Source of the DNA: Streptomyces sp. HB132
Lineage (GTDB): Bacteria > Actinomycetota > Actinomycetes > Streptomycetales > Streptomycetaceae
Length of the DNA stretch: 64,000 nucleotides
Assembly (NCBI RefSeq): GCF_016909575.1
Contig: NZ_JAFBGA010000004.1
Location: 248,001-312,000, forward strand
Direction of reading: 5' to 3'
Shown here: positions 34,874 through 44,552 of the stretch, piece after piece
How positions within the stretch are numbered: position 1 is the stretch's first letter
Layout: each line of letters begins with the position of its first letter
The notes under the pieces: generated by a model
The model's database searches: none
What the model saw: the letters and a program-made list of their open reading frames with translations, nothing else
What the model was told of the DNA's origin: nothing
Made by a program: the position numbers and the translations under genes

Positions 34874-36767
34874 GGAGCCGCGGCGCGCCGCCCCCGAGAG
34901 GACGCACCGGCTCCCGTGGCTCCCGGATCCCCCCGGGAGCGCCGGGGTCCTCGACGGGGCGCAGGCTCTCGCGGGCGTACAGACAGAGCAGCCGCGGCAC
35001 CTCGTACAGCGCCGCGTGCGCGGTGACCTCACCGGTGGGGGAGGTCACCGCACCGCTGTCGATGAGCGCCTCCACCGCGCGGATCGTTCCCCGCTCGTCG
35101 CGCTCCAGGACCGCCATCGCCCGGTCCAGCGTGAATCCGCCGTCCCGTCCGAGCCCCGCGAGCCGTGCGAGGACCCCCCGGTCGCGGGTGTTCAGGTCCC
35201 GCCAGCCCGCGGCGAGACGGGAGCGTACGGACACGTCTCCGGCGACCAGCTCGTCCAGGGCGGCGGCCGGGTCGTCGAGCCGGTCCGCGTACTCCGCCAG
35301 CGGAAGGTGCCGCAGCACCGCCAGCCGCATCCCGCTCACCGCCACCGCCAACGGCAGGGCCCCGCAGGCCCGCACGATGCGCAGCGCCGCCGGCGGGTCC
35401 GTCCGCAGCCGCGCCTCGCCGATCAGCGTCGCCAGCAGCTCCAGCGCCTCGTCGTCCTCCGGCGCGGCCAGCGCCTCCCGGTGTGCGGCCTCCAGCCCGG
35501 CCAGCTGACCGCGGGCGGTGAGAACGACCGAACACCGTCCGGACCGGGGCAGCAGCCCGCGCACCGACGCCTCGTCCGCCACGTCGTCCAGCACGATCAG
35601 CGCCCGGTGCCGCGACAGCCAGTCCTGCCAGACGTTCTCGGCCTGTGCCGGATCCGGCCGGCCCGGCCCGACCACGTCGCACAGCCGTCCCAGCTCGTCC
35701 AGCATGTCGTTGCGGCTGCGGGCCGTCCCGTCCTCCCGCCGTGCCCGGACGTGAACCCGCCCGTCGGGGAACCGGTCGGCGAGCAGATGGGCCGCGCGGA
35801 CGGCCAGCGCCGACTTCCCCACCCCGGCGGGACCGGAGACGATCAGCACGGCTCCGTCCGGGGCGCCCGACACGTCGAGCAGCCGCCCCAGTTCGCCGTC
35901 CCGGCCGGTGAAGTGCCGGCTGTCAGCGGGGAGCGACACACCGCACGCGGCGTTGCGGGGAGCTAGCGGCCGGGAGGCCCGGCCCTCGCCGAGCATCGCC
36001 CGGTAGAGAGCCGCCATCGCCGGGCTGGGCTCCAGACCGAGCTCCCTGGCCAGCAGCTGCCGGTAGTCGTCGTACACCGCGAGTGCCTCCGCCTGCCGCC
36101 CCGTCTGGTGCAGGGAGTTCATCCACGCGGCCCGGAGCCGCTCCCGGAACGGGTGCCGCTCCACCAGGTCCGGCAGGCCGTCCAGGGCCACGCCCGCCCG
36201 GCCCGTCTCGATCTCGGCCTCGGCCCAGTCCTCGTAGACCGCGAGGCAGCGGGCCTCCAGGCGTTCGGCCTCCTCGGCCACCCCCGCCGAGTCCCGCAGG
36301 TCGTGCAGGGGCGGGCGCTCTCCCCACAGGTCCAGTGCCTCCCGCAGCAGCCGGGCGGCGGTACGCAGGTCCCCGCGCTCCCCGGCCGTCCGGCCCGCAC
36401 GGGCCAGTGTCCGGAAGCGCAGGGTGTCGAGCTCGCCCTCCTCCACCCGCAGCCGGTAGCCGCCGCAGTCGTGCACCACCCGGCCCCGGCCGTCGCCGTC
36501 CACGGACCCGAACAGCGCACGGGCGGCGCTGACATAGACCTGCAGGTTCTTGCGCGCGGTCCGAGGCGGCCCCTCCGGCCACACCACGTCGGTCAGCACA
36601 TCGACCGGCACGGGAGTGTTGGGCCGGGACAGCAGAGTGGCCAGCACCAGCCGCTGCTTGCGCGGTCCGAGCGGCAGCGGCCTGCCGTCGATCACCGCCG
36701 AGAGCGGCCCGAGCAGTGAGAAGTACACCGTGGCCGGGGTGCCGGGTCCGGTGGCGGTTCGGGTCAT
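34860..36767 (-). CDS. SARP-type regulator with NB-ARC ATPase domain
   Basis: 635 aa from ATG 36767, AGGAGG eight bases upstream, so the long frame beyond (to 37388) is rejected. An OmpR-like winged helix (about 10-95; FSLLGPLSAVIDGRPLPLGP, RPNTPVPVDVLTDVVWPEG), a bacterial transcriptional activation domain (about 100-250; AEIETGRAGVALDGLPDL, ALAVYDDYRQLLARELGLEP) and an NB-ARC ATPase (Walker A VSGPAGVGKSALA, Walker B HRALIVLDDVADE). Short AfsR-like build without a TPR tail. SARPs activate secondary-metabolite operons, here most likely one or both lanthipeptide loci. It is convergent with, and overlaps, the LanKC gene. Confidence 0.9.
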   Translation of the reverse strand: MTRTATGPGTPATVYFSLLGPLSAVIDGRPLPLGPRKQRLVLATLLSRPNTPVPVDVLTDVVWPEGPPRTARKNLQVYVSAARALFGSVDGDGRGRVVHDCGGYRLRVEEGELDTLRFRTLARAGRTAGERGDLRTAARLLREALDLWGERPPLHDLRDSAGVAEEAERLEARCLAVYEDWAEAEIETGRAGVALDGLPDLVERHPFRERLRAAWMNSLHQTGRQAEALAVYDDYRQLLARELGLEPSPAMAALYRAMLGEGRASRPLAPRNAACGVSLPADSRHFTGRDGELGRLLDVSGAPDGAVLIVSGPAGVGKSALAVRAAHLLADRFPDGRVHVRARREDGTARSRNDMLDELGRLCDVVGPGRPDPAQAENVWQDWLSRHRALIVLDDVADEASVRGLLPRSGRCSVVLTARGQLAGLEAAHREALAAPEDDEALELLATLIGEARLRTDPPAALRIVRACGALPLAVAVSGMRLAVLRHLPLAEYADRLDDPAAALDELVAGDVSVRSRLAAGWRDLNTRDRGVLARLAGLGRDGGFTLDRAMAVLERDERGTIRAVEALIDSGAVTSPTGEVTAHAALYEVPRLLCLYARESLRPVEDPGAPGGIREPREPVRPLGGGAPRLLSRE

Positions 36768-37045
36768 CAGCGGGCCTCCTGGTCGGGGGAGGGGTGACAA
36801 GCTGCCGTGCTCCGGCCGATCCTGCCGCGACGCCCGAGGGGGCACATCGGTACGCGACCCGCATCTTCCGCGGCCCGTGCCCGACCTCCGCCGCCGAAGT
36901 CCCCCATGCCGGGGCCACGTTCCCCCACCCGCAGGGCCGGCACCCCGTATCCGGGCGGCCGGCCACCCGTACCGGGGCGCCCTGCGCCCGCGCCCCGTGG
37001 GGAGGCCCCGCCCCGTCGTACCTCCGTGAGGGGCGGCCCACGTGC

Positions 37046-39961
37046 TCAGGGCTGGTCGACGACGCACTCCGCGGCGAACTCGCACAGGGCCGTGCGGTTC
37101 GCCCGGCCCGTCTTGCTGAGCAGACTGGCCAGGTGCTTCTCCACCGTGCGGGGCGAGATGGACAGCCGCTGGGCTATCTGCTGGTTTCCCGGCCGTTCCG
37201 CCAGCAGCACGAACACCTCGTACTCGCGCGGGGTCACCCCGTTCGTCCGCAGGGGCGAGGGAATCCGGTCCCGTCCGCCGCGGTGCTGCGTGACGCTCAC
37301 CCCGGCCTGTCGCAGAGCGGCCCGGCACGCCGCAGCCGCGGGCTGCACCCCGGCGCCGTGGAAGAACTCCTCCGCGGTGCGCAGCCACACGACCGGCTCG
37401 CCCCAGCGGTCGGCGAACGCCGCGTCGGCGACCAGCCGCAGACCCAGATGCCGGGCCACCGGAAAGGCCGAGGACCGGGCCTGGAAGGCGGTCATCCGCC
37501 GGGCGGCCCCCGCGGAGTCCCCCTCCCGGCCGAGCAGCACCGCCTCAGCCAACGCCAGGAACTGCCCGTTCCAGGCCAGGGCGGCCCCGGGCGTACCCGC
37601 CGCCACCTCGTACTCGCCGCGCGTCGCCTCACCCTCCAGCACCCGCAGCAGCGGGCGCAGTCCGTAGCGGCCGCTCAGGTAGTAGTAGCTCGGGTGGTCG
37701 CGTTCCCAGACCAGCGCGGCGTCCAGGTCGGCCAGGGCCCGTACACGGTCCTCCTCCAGGAGCGCGCCGATGGCACCGCAGAATCCCAGCCGCAGGGGCA
37801 CCAGCGCGGACTCGTCGCCCCCGGCCCTGCGGAACGCCGCGAGGGACCGTTCCGTCTCCCGGCGACGGCCGCGGTGCGCCGCCGTCGCGGCCCTGGCCAG
37901 CAGGAGGTACCGGTGGGCACCGTGATTGCCGGTCCTGGCACTGGCCTCCACCGACCGTCCGGTGATCTCCTCCGCCTCGTCCCACCGGGCGCACATCACC
38001 GCGTTCATCGCGAGGAGCCCGTCGACCGTCTGGGCCAGCAGAAGTGAACCGAGCGCCGCGGCCGCCCCCCGCGCGGAGTGCAGACGGGCCGCGTCACCGG
38101 TCCGCATGAAGCCGTTCACCCCCAGGCGCACCAGCGCCTCGACCCGCCACAGCGGCAGGGAGTGCTCGGTCGACAGCGCGAGCATCCGCTCCAGACACGC
38201 GTCGGCGGCGTCGAAACCCCGCTCCCGCGACAGCAGCGCCAGTAACTGCCAGGCCTGGCAGGCCACGACCGGGAGTCCCTGCGCCTCGGCTGTCTCCGCG
38301 GCCGAGCGGGCGGCCCGCTCGGCCGTCGCCGTCTCCCGCCGCTCCCCACCGGGAAGCAGCGAGAGGTGGCCCTCGACGACCCCGAGCGACGCGCGTCGCG
38401 CCGGGGACGGTGACGGGCCGAACAGCTTCTTCGCCAGGTCGATCTGACGTGCCGTGTCGGCGGCCCGCTCCGCCATGACCGCCACCCAGGCGATCTTGAT
38501 GTGGGTGTCCCCGCGCCGCTCGGCCGCCTCGGAGAGGGCGGGCACGGGGGGCAGGGAGTCGGCGAGCACGAGGGCGCCGTCCAGGTCGCCGCCTTCGGCC
38601 CGTGCCACCGCCAGGGACTCGGTGACGGCGGCCAGGTCGCTCTCGTCGGCAAGGGAGCGGGAGCGTTCCAGCAGCACCACGGCCGAACCGTGCGAGCCCG
38701 AGGCGAGCATCCGCCGCCCCGCTTCCGCGAACTGGAGGGCCGCGCCCGCGCGATTGCCCGCCGCGAGCTCCAGAGAGGCCACCAGTTGGCGCCGGTCCTC
38801 GTCGAGCGGCTCCCCGGAGCGTTCGACGGCCGCGGCGGCACGCCGGGCGAGTGCCGCCCGCTCCGCCGGCGCGAGGGAGGAGACGAGCGCCTCCGCGGTG
38901 AGTGTGTGCCGGAAGGCGTAGCGGTCGGGCGCCGCCCCGTGGGGGGCGATCACCCCGGTCTCGACCGCGGATCTCAGATGGGTGAACAGGGCCCGGTCCT
39001 CCAGGCCCGTGACGGTCTGCAGCACCGCCACGGAGAACTGGCTGCCCAGGGTGGCCGCCGTCAGCAGAAGGTCCCGCACCGGCTCGTCCATCCGGTCGAG
39101 CCGGAGGGACCAGCTCCGGAGGATGCGCGAAGGCAGGGCCCGGTCCGGCTGCTCCGCGGCCTCCCAGCCGTCCTCGGTACGCCGCAGCCTGCCCGTCTCC
39201 AGCAGATCGTCCAGGAGCACCTCGACCAGGTACGGGTTGCCCGCGGCGCGTTCGACCAGCCGCTGCTGGACAGCCGTGGGTATCCGCTCGGGCGGGGTCT
39301 CCAGGCAGGCACCGGTCAGGGCCCGCACCTGGGCGTCGTCGAGTCCCCGCAGCTCCACCACGGTCGCCGTGTGACGCTGCTCGGCGGAGCGCACGAGGTC
39401 CAGTGCCGTGCCCGGCTCGGGGCGCAGGGTGCCCAGCAGCAGGACCGGGAGGTCCGCCAGGTTGTCGATGACGTACTCGACGACCGCGACGGTCTCCGTG
39501 TCGCAGTCGTGCAGGTCCTCGAGCAGCATCACGCAGCCGGTGTCCCGGCCCAGGACCGACAGCAGGCGCAGCAGGGCCTCGGCCAGTTCGACCACGGTCT
39601 CCGTGTACCCGGAGGACGCCGCGCTCCGCCACTCCGGCACCAGCCTGGCCAACGCCGGGTGGTACGGCACCAGTTCCGGGTCGGTCGGGGTGCCGGCCGC
39701 CCGGAAGTGGGACGAGAGCGCCTCCATCAGGGGGCGGAACGGAACGACCAGCCCGGTGGAGCCCGCCCGCCCGCGCAGCACCGGCATGCCGAGCCCGTAG
39801 GCCCGTACGGCGCATTCGCCGACCAGCCTGGACTTGCCGATCCCCGCCTCGCCGGCCAGGAACACGGCGCGCCCCGAACGCCGCCGTGCGGCGTCCAGGG
39901 CGCTGCTCAGCAGGCCGATCTCCTCGTCACGTCCGACGGTGACCGGCGAATTCGCACGCAT
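37046..39961 (-). CDS. LuxR-family regulator of the large ATPase (LAL/MalT) type
   Basis: 971 aa from ATG 39961. An N-terminal AAA/STAND ATPase (Walker A LAGEAGIGKSRLVGE near residue 33, Walker B CVMLLEDLHDCD, AAGNPYLVEVLLDD), a long helical TPR-like middle (about 400-880) and a C-terminal LuxR helix-turn-helix (PREYEVFVLLAERPGNQQIA then QRLSISPRTVEKHLASLL). LAL regulators commonly activate secondary-metabolite clusters. It lies between the SARP gene and the LanM-linked peptide gene, all on the minus strand, 79 bases after the peptide stop. No strong ribosome binding site precedes the ATG. Confidence 0.9.
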   Translation of the reverse strand: MRANSPVTVGRDEEIGLLSSALDAARRRSGRAVFLAGEAGIGKSRLVGECAVRAYGLGMPVLRGRAGSTGLVVPFRPLMEALSSHFRAAGTPTDPELVPYHPALARLVPEWRSAASSGYTETVVELAEALLRLLSVLGRDTGCVMLLEDLHDCDTETVAVVEYVIDNLADLPVLLLGTLRPEPGTALDLVRSAEQRHTATVVELRGLDDAQVRALTGACLETPPERIPTAVQQRLVERAAGNPYLVEVLLDDLLETGRLRRTEDGWEAAEQPDRALPSRILRSWSLRLDRMDEPVRDLLLTAATLGSQFSVAVLQTVTGLEDRALFTHLRSAVETGVIAPHGAAPDRYAFRHTLTAEALVSSLAPAERAALARRAAAAVERSGEPLDEDRRQLVASLELAAGNRAGAALQFAEAGRRMLASGSHGSAVVLLERSRSLADESDLAAVTESLAVARAEGGDLDGALVLADSLPPVPALSEAAERRGDTHIKIAWVAVMAERAADTARQIDLAKKLFGPSPSPARRASLGVVEGHLSLLPGGERRETATAERAARSAAETAEAQGLPVVACQAWQLLALLSRERGFDAADACLERMLALSTEHSLPLWRVEALVRLGVNGFMRTGDAARLHSARGAAAALGSLLLAQTVDGLLAMNAVMCARWDEAEEITGRSVEASARTGNHGAHRYLLLARAATAAHRGRRRETERSLAAFRRAGGDESALVPLRLGFCGAIGALLEEDRVRALADLDAALVWERDHPSYYYLSGRYGLRPLLRVLEGEATRGEYEVAAGTPGAALAWNGQFLALAEAVLLGREGDSAGAARRMTAFQARSSAFPVARHLGLRLVADAAFADRWGEPVVWLRTAEEFFHGAGVQPAAAACRAALRQAGVSVTQHRGGRDRIPSPLRTNGVTPREYEVFVLLAERPGNQQIAQRLSISPRTVEKHLASLLSKTGRANRTALCEFAAECVVDQP

Positions 39962-40040
39962 GGCCGCAGGCTACTGGAGCCGTACGGAGTGCGGCAGTAG
40001 GCAACATTCCTCGACGGCGGCGCGCCGAGGCGGGAAAGGG

Positions 40041-40235
40041 TTACAGCGGGACCGTGAAGGTGGTGTACGGCAGGTCGGGGCCGCCCGGGTCCCCGTCCGA
40101 CGCGCTGAGAAGCCTGCTGCGCAGTCCCAGCCCGCCGCTGTTGCCGAGAGCTATCCGGCCGGCGGGGTGCTCGAAGGCCGCTTCGTGCGCCGTGGCGACG
40201 TCCGCGTATCCGGCCGATTCTCTGATCTGCGTCAT
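40041..40235 (-). CDS. 64-aa candidate LanM substrate lacking cysteine
   Basis: Starts at ATG 40235 (GAGGCAG upstream), only 11 bases after the LanM stop, and ends with TAA. The N-terminal half is leader-like and charged (MTQIRESAGYADVATAHEAA, then FEHPAGRIALG), with GlyGly at 34-35; the C-terminal half has Ser40, 44, 46 and a final LPYTTFTVPL with Thr58, 59 and 61. There is no Cys anywhere, so lanthionine rings cannot form within this peptide. It may be a dehydrated linear peptide, one half of a system with a distant partner, or not a substrate at all. Position immediately behind LanM is the reason for the call. Confidence 0.55.
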   Translation of the reverse strand: MTQIRESAGYADVATAHEAAFEHPAGRIALGNSGGLGLRSRLLSASDGDPGGPDLPYTTFTVPL

Positions 40236-40246
40236 CTCTGCCTCAT

Positions 40247-43200
40247 CTACTGGTCGTTGGTCGACAACATCATGGGCGCGGGGGACCGGTCGCCCCCCAC
40301 GGAACGGCGCATGAGCAGTGCCGAGCCGATCCGGTCGGGGAACCCCGCCCGCAGCAGCCCGTGTCCGATGCCCGACAGGCCGGTGAGCAGCCCGGGGTGA
40401 GGTACGTGTGCGGGCGTTCCGCAATGCGGTTGCGCCCGGTCGGCGGCGGCCAGCAGGGTGCCGGTCCGGCGCAGCCAGTGGGGGCGGAGGCGGGGCAGGG
40501 CTCCGTGTCCGAGCAGTTCCAGCACGCCCAGCTCGCCGTGGCAGAGACTGTCGTCGCCCGGGGGCGTCGCCCGCGCCAGGTCGCCCGCCCGCGCCGTCAG
40601 CCAGTCGCGGAGCTCCGGATCGGCCAAGGCCCCGGGACTGTCGGCGACCGCGAGCGCGACCCCCGCGGTGCCCTCGCACCAGGCCGGCCCGCCGTGCTCG
40701 CCGAGCACGGCACGACGCAGGGCCTCCAGCCCGGCGTCCCGGTAACGCGGGCCGCCGCCCGCGGCGGCGAACCGCAGCAGGGCCCAGCCGACGCCCGCGG
40801 CCCCGTCCGCGAAGCCCGGCGACGCGGGGAGCGCCGCCGTCACGATCCGTTCGGCGCAGCGCTCGGCGCCACGCCATGCCTCCGCCCGGCCCGTGGTCCG
40901 GTGCACGGCCAGGAGCGACACCAGGCCGCCCGCCGCCCCGCCGCGCACCCCCAGCCCCGTTTCGGCCGAACCCGCCGCGCAGCTCAGCCGGGTGGCGGGG
41001 CCCGCCCAGTCCGACACCCGGCGGTCGTCGAGAAGACTCCCGACCTCGGCCAGGGCGTAGGCGATGCCGCCGAGGCCCGAGAAGGCGCCGGAGCCGAGCA
41101 GCCCGAGGTCGTCACCGCGCTGGTGCAGGGTGTCCAGGAGGCCGGGTACGGGCGCCAGCGCCGCACGCGCCGCGTCGGCGTACCTGGCCGCACCGGTCAG
41201 TGAGGCCAACTGCGCGAGGAACAGGGCGGGTCCGGTGTAGCCGCCCGCGAGATCCGCCGCCAGCGGTGTGAGACGCCAGTAGCGTTCACCGAGCAGCTCC
41301 AGGCCGATCCAGTTGGTCCGGCCCCCTCCGTGGTAGGCGAGCGAGACGAGCTGGTCACCCACCGAGCGCGCGGCGGAGAGCAGGTGCTCCGGTTCCGGTG
41401 CCGTCGCCTCGGCTTGGGGCCTGCCGCCACCGGCCGCGCGGTGCGGTGGCTCGGTGGAGGTGCTCACCATGGCGGTACGGATGATCCGCTCCTGGTCCTG
41501 GCGGTCCACCGTGTCCAGGGCGCGGATCTTCGACTCCACCCTCGCCAGCCCGGTCGCCCCGGCGGGACCCGGCAGCCTGTGTCCGCCACCGCTCCACACG
41601 TACGCGGAGTCCGGGCGTGTGGTGAACACCGGGACGTCGCCCTGCCACAGCTCCTCGATCTCCTCGTCCTCCAGGCCGGGCAGAGCGGGCGTGCCCAGGG
41701 CTCCGGTGCGCAGCAGCCCGAACACCTGCTGCCGTTCGGTGGCGTCCCGCATCAGGTCGGGATGGGTCGACTCGTGCAGCAGCGTGGCGTACGTCCAGGT
41801 CGGCCGCGGTACGAAGCGGATCTCGTCCCGCGCGAAGACGCGCAGGAGGCCCTTCTCGCCCAGCAGTTCGTCACGCGAGTCGCTGACAGCCGTGTACGCG
41901 GCGCGGAAGCCGTCGCACAGCACGTCGGTGAACCGGAACGGATCGGCCCGCACACCGTCGAGCGTCGGGCGGTTGGCCGATTCGGTGAACCGGCCGGCGC
42001 TACGCGTCAGATGCATGGTGTCGGTGCCCGCCCCCGCCCAGGCCGCCGTCTCCAGCGGAGACCGGTCCGCCCCGCCGCCGCCGACGGCGGACATGTCGAG
42101 CGCGGTCGTGTCCCCCACGAGCAACTGCGGGAGCAGCCCGACGCGGTGGACCGACGCGTGCAGGGCACGGGCGGCCGGATCGGAGGGCGGCGCCTGTGTC
42201 AGGGGCGGATGGAAGAGTGTCTCCACGTCGACCAGGACGGGATGCGGGCCGCAGGCGATGAGGTTCTCGTGGTGCAGGTCCGTGCCGTCCAGGACGTGCA
42301 GCAGGGCCAGCAGCGCGCCCAGACGCCGGTAGAAGAGCGTGGTCTCGGCCGCCGAGCGGCAGGGAGCCTCCTCGACGAACTCCGCCCAGCCGTACGCGCC
42401 CCGGTCCAGGACCCGGGGGGCACGCAGATCGGGCGTCCTGGCATGGGAGTTGAACCACTCGACCAGTGTGCCGAAGTGCCGGTGAGCGGCGAGCGGACGC
42501 GGCTTGTAGACCAGCCGGGCGCCGTCGGCGAACCGCAGCAGCATCACCGACCGGCCCCCGCGATGGCTGTCGCCCGTGCCGGAGGTGACCCCGGTCAGGG
42601 CATGAGGCCCGTGCCCGGCGGAACCGCCCGCGCCCGTGCCGCGCAGTACGGCGGACGACTCCAGGAGGTCCCGGTCCGCCGCGAGTCTGCGGAGCATCTC
42701 GGCGAAGGCGTCGGCCGCGTTCATCGCCGCCTGGGCGAGGATTCTGGCGAGGACGGGATAACCGGTGACCAGGGAGGTGAGGCCGGCCCGGCCGGCGGTC
42801 AGCCGCAGGAAGTCCCGGAAGCGCTCCTGAGGCGTGTCCCCGCTCAGCCCGCCGCCGAGCCGTACCCCGTGCAGCTCGGAGACGAGGGTCCGGGCGGCAA
42901 GCAGGGCCAGGCGGCGCGCTACGTCCTGCCGGAAGCCCTCCAGCACGGCCGCGGGGCAGGTGGCCGTCCCCGGCCGTGTGCCGTCCCCGGCCGCCGCGTC
43001 CGCCAGCCGGTCGGCGGCGCGGACCGCGAACGGCGCGACGACCACCTCGAAGCCGGTCAGATCCGGATAGGCGCGGTCCGCGACCCATGCCTCGCGCGGT
43101 GCGCCCGCCAAGGCCTCCCGGACGAACCTCACCCAGGCGGGCTCCGTACCGGGGTGCGGTCCCACGACGCCCGCGACCCACCACGGGTCGCCGGGCGTCC

Positions 43201-43321
43201 GCGTGCCGAGGAGGGGGGCCTCGTCCGGCACCGGTGTGCGCTCGGGGCGGTCGGGGGCCGCAGTCAGGACCCCCGGCCGGGCCGTCCCGCCCGCACCGAC
43301 ACCCGCAATCCGTTCCACCAC
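40247..43321 (-). CDS. lanM: Class II lanthionine synthetase (LanM)
   Basis: 1024 aa if GTG 43321 is used: GGAGG lies eight bases upstream, while GTG 43330 overlaps that site and 43318 is also possible. The N-terminal dehydratase (DUF4135, about 130-570) carries MLLRFADGARLVYKPRPL and the active-site loop TDLHHENLIACGPHPVLVDV followed by ETLFHP. The C-terminal LanC cyclase (about 640-1015) keeps all zinc ligands: Cys in AWCEGTAGVALA and Cys-His in SLCHGELGVLELL, plus GLLTGLSGIGHGLLRAG. It should dehydrate Ser/Thr and close thioether rings. The gene right behind encodes a Cys-free peptide, which is odd. It is 133 bases downstream of the LacI stop. Confidence 0.92.
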   Translation of the reverse strand: MVERIAGVGAGGTARPGVLTAAPDRPERTPVPDEAPLLGTRTPGDPWWVAGVVGPHPGTEPAWVRFVREALAGAPREAWVADRAYPDLTGFEVVVAPFAVRAADRLADAAAGDGTRPGTATCPAAVLEGFRQDVARRLALLAARTLVSELHGVRLGGGLSGDTPQERFRDFLRLTAGRAGLTSLVTGYPVLARILAQAAMNAADAFAEMLRRLAADRDLLESSAVLRGTGAGGSAGHGPHALTGVTSGTGDSHRGGRSVMLLRFADGARLVYKPRPLAAHRHFGTLVEWFNSHARTPDLRAPRVLDRGAYGWAEFVEEAPCRSAAETTLFYRRLGALLALLHVLDGTDLHHENLIACGPHPVLVDVETLFHPPLTQAPPSDPAARALHASVHRVGLLPQLLVGDTTALDMSAVGGGGADRSPLETAAWAGAGTDTMHLTRSAGRFTESANRPTLDGVRADPFRFTDVLCDGFRAAYTAVSDSRDELLGEKGLLRVFARDEIRFVPRPTWTYATLLHESTHPDLMRDATERQQVFGLLRTGALGTPALPGLEDEEIEELWQGDVPVFTTRPDSAYVWSGGGHRLPGPAGATGLARVESKIRALDTVDRQDQERIIRTAMVSTSTEPPHRAAGGGRPQAEATAPEPEHLLSAARSVGDQLVSLAYHGGGRTNWIGLELLGERYWRLTPLAADLAGGYTGPALFLAQLASLTGAARYADAARAALAPVPGLLDTLHQRGDDLGLLGSGAFSGLGGIAYALAEVGSLLDDRRVSDWAGPATRLSCAAGSAETGLGVRGGAAGGLVSLLAVHRTTGRAEAWRGAERCAERIVTAALPASPGFADGAAGVGWALLRFAAAGGGPRYRDAGLEALRRAVLGEHGGPAWCEGTAGVALAVADSPGALADPELRDWLTARAGDLARATPPGDDSLCHGELGVLELLGHGALPRLRPHWLRRTGTLLAAADRAQPHCGTPAHVPHPGLLTGLSGIGHGLLRAGFPDRIGSALLMRRSVGGDRSPAPMMLSTNDQ

Positions 43322-43454
43322 CGCGTTCACCTCCCCGGCCGCGGGAGCCCCGGTTGTTCTCCCGCACCCATCCTGGAGGGCGGCCTGGCCGGGCACATGG
43401 GGGAGCGGCCCCCATCTTTGTGCCCCCGGCGCCGAAGCGGTGGGGGGAGCCACT

Positions 43455-44519
43455 TCAGCGCGTGGGCGCCGCCGTGGAGCCACGCACCATCAGTTCGGCC
43501 TCGATCGTCGAGACGCCCCCCGGCGGTGGTGTCTCCTTGCCCATCGCCAGCCGGCCGGCCCTGGCCCCCGCCTCGAAGAGCGGCAGCCGAACGGTCGTCA
43601 GGGCGGGTACGGCGTCCACCGAGAACGGCAGGTCGTCGAAGCCGGCCACCGACACGTCCTCGGGGATGCGGAGCCCGCGGTCCCGGACCGCGGCGCAGGC
43701 ACCCAGTGCCACGGTGTCGTTGGCTGCGACGACGGCCGTCACCTCGGGCTCGCGGCGCAGGAGTTCGAGCGTGGCGTCGTAACCGGAGCTCCGGTCGTAC
43801 GGGCCGTGCACGGTGACGCTCTCCTCGTCGCCGTACAGCCCCGCCGCCTTCATCGCCTCGCGGTGGCCCTCCAGCCGGTGCCGGGTCGTGGTGCGTTCCA
43901 GGGGCCCGGCGACGTAACCGATCCGGCGGTGCCCCAGGGCGATCAGGTGCTCGGTGAGCCGCCGGGCGCCGCCCCGGTTGTCGAAGGCCAGCGCGGCGGT
44001 GACCGCGTCGGTGTCCGGCAGCGGGGGGCGTCCGCAGAGGACGATGCGGGTACCGGCGTCCGCGAGCTTGGCCAGCTTCGCGGCCATCGCGGCCTGGTGG
44101 GCCGGGTCCTCCAGTGCGCCGCCGGTCAGCACGACCGCCGCGGCACGCTGGCGCTGGAGCAGGGTGAGATAGGTGAGCTCCCGCTCGGGGGAGCCGCCGG
44201 TGTTGCAGACGACGGCGAGCTTCTCGCCGCCCGCGCGGCCGGAGCCGTCGCCCGGGCCGCCGATCTCGCTCTGCGCGGCGCCGGCCATGATCCCGAAGAA
44301 CGGGTCGGCGATGTCGTTGACCAGGATCCCCACCAGGTCGGACGTGGCGGCGGCGAGCGAGCTGGCCGGGCCGTTCAGCACATAGTCCAGTTCGTCCACC
44401 GCGCGCAGGACCCGCTCCCGGGTGGAGGAGGCCACCGGGTAGTTGCCGTTCAGGACACGGGACACGGTGGCCGGGGACACCCGGGCGCGGGCCGCGACGT
44501 CCGCCAGGGTGACTGTCAT
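43455..44519 (-). CDS. LacI/GalR family repressor
   Basis: 354 aa from ATG 44519 with GGAGGAG upstream; the longer frame to 44636 runs through the operator and is rejected. The N-terminal helix-turn-helix and hinge are textbook (TLADVAARARVSPATVSRVL, then RERVLRAVDELDYVLNGPAS). The periplasmic-binding-like sugar domain follows (VGILVNDIADPFFGIMAGAA, RRIGYVAGPLERTTTRHRLE, VAGFDDLPFSVDAVPALTTV). It diverges from a three-gene sugar-catabolic operon; a GAAAGCGCTTGC palindrome in the shared promoter is the expected operator, so it should repress that operon and itself. Confidence 0.92.
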   Translation of the reverse strand: MTVTLADVAARARVSPATVSRVLNGNYPVASSTRERVLRAVDELDYVLNGPASSLAAATSDLVGILVNDIADPFFGIMAGAAQSEIGGPGDGSGRAGGEKLAVVCNTGGSPERELTYLTLLQRQRAAAVVLTGGALEDPAHQAAMAAKLAKLADAGTRIVLCGRPPLPDTDAVTAALAFDNRGGARRLTEHLIALGHRRIGYVAGPLERTTTRHRLEGHREAMKAAGLYGDEESVTVHGPYDRSSGYDATLELLRREPEVTAVVAANDTVALGACAAVRDRGLRIPEDVSVAGFDDLPFSVDAVPALTTVRLPLFEAGARAGRLAMGKETPPPGGVSTIEAELMVRGSTAAPTR

Positions 44520-44552
44520 CGCTCTCCTCCGAGGAGTTGTGGAGCGCCCCCC

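Noticed and set aside
43331..43454. Precursor peptide gene between LacI and LanM
   Set aside because: The frames there are Pro/Arg-rich, have no ribosome binding site and run into LanM; no separate start and stop define a peptide.
41330..43816. 828-aa open frame on the plus strand
   Set aside because: Antisense to LanM; Arg/Gly-rich with no fold.
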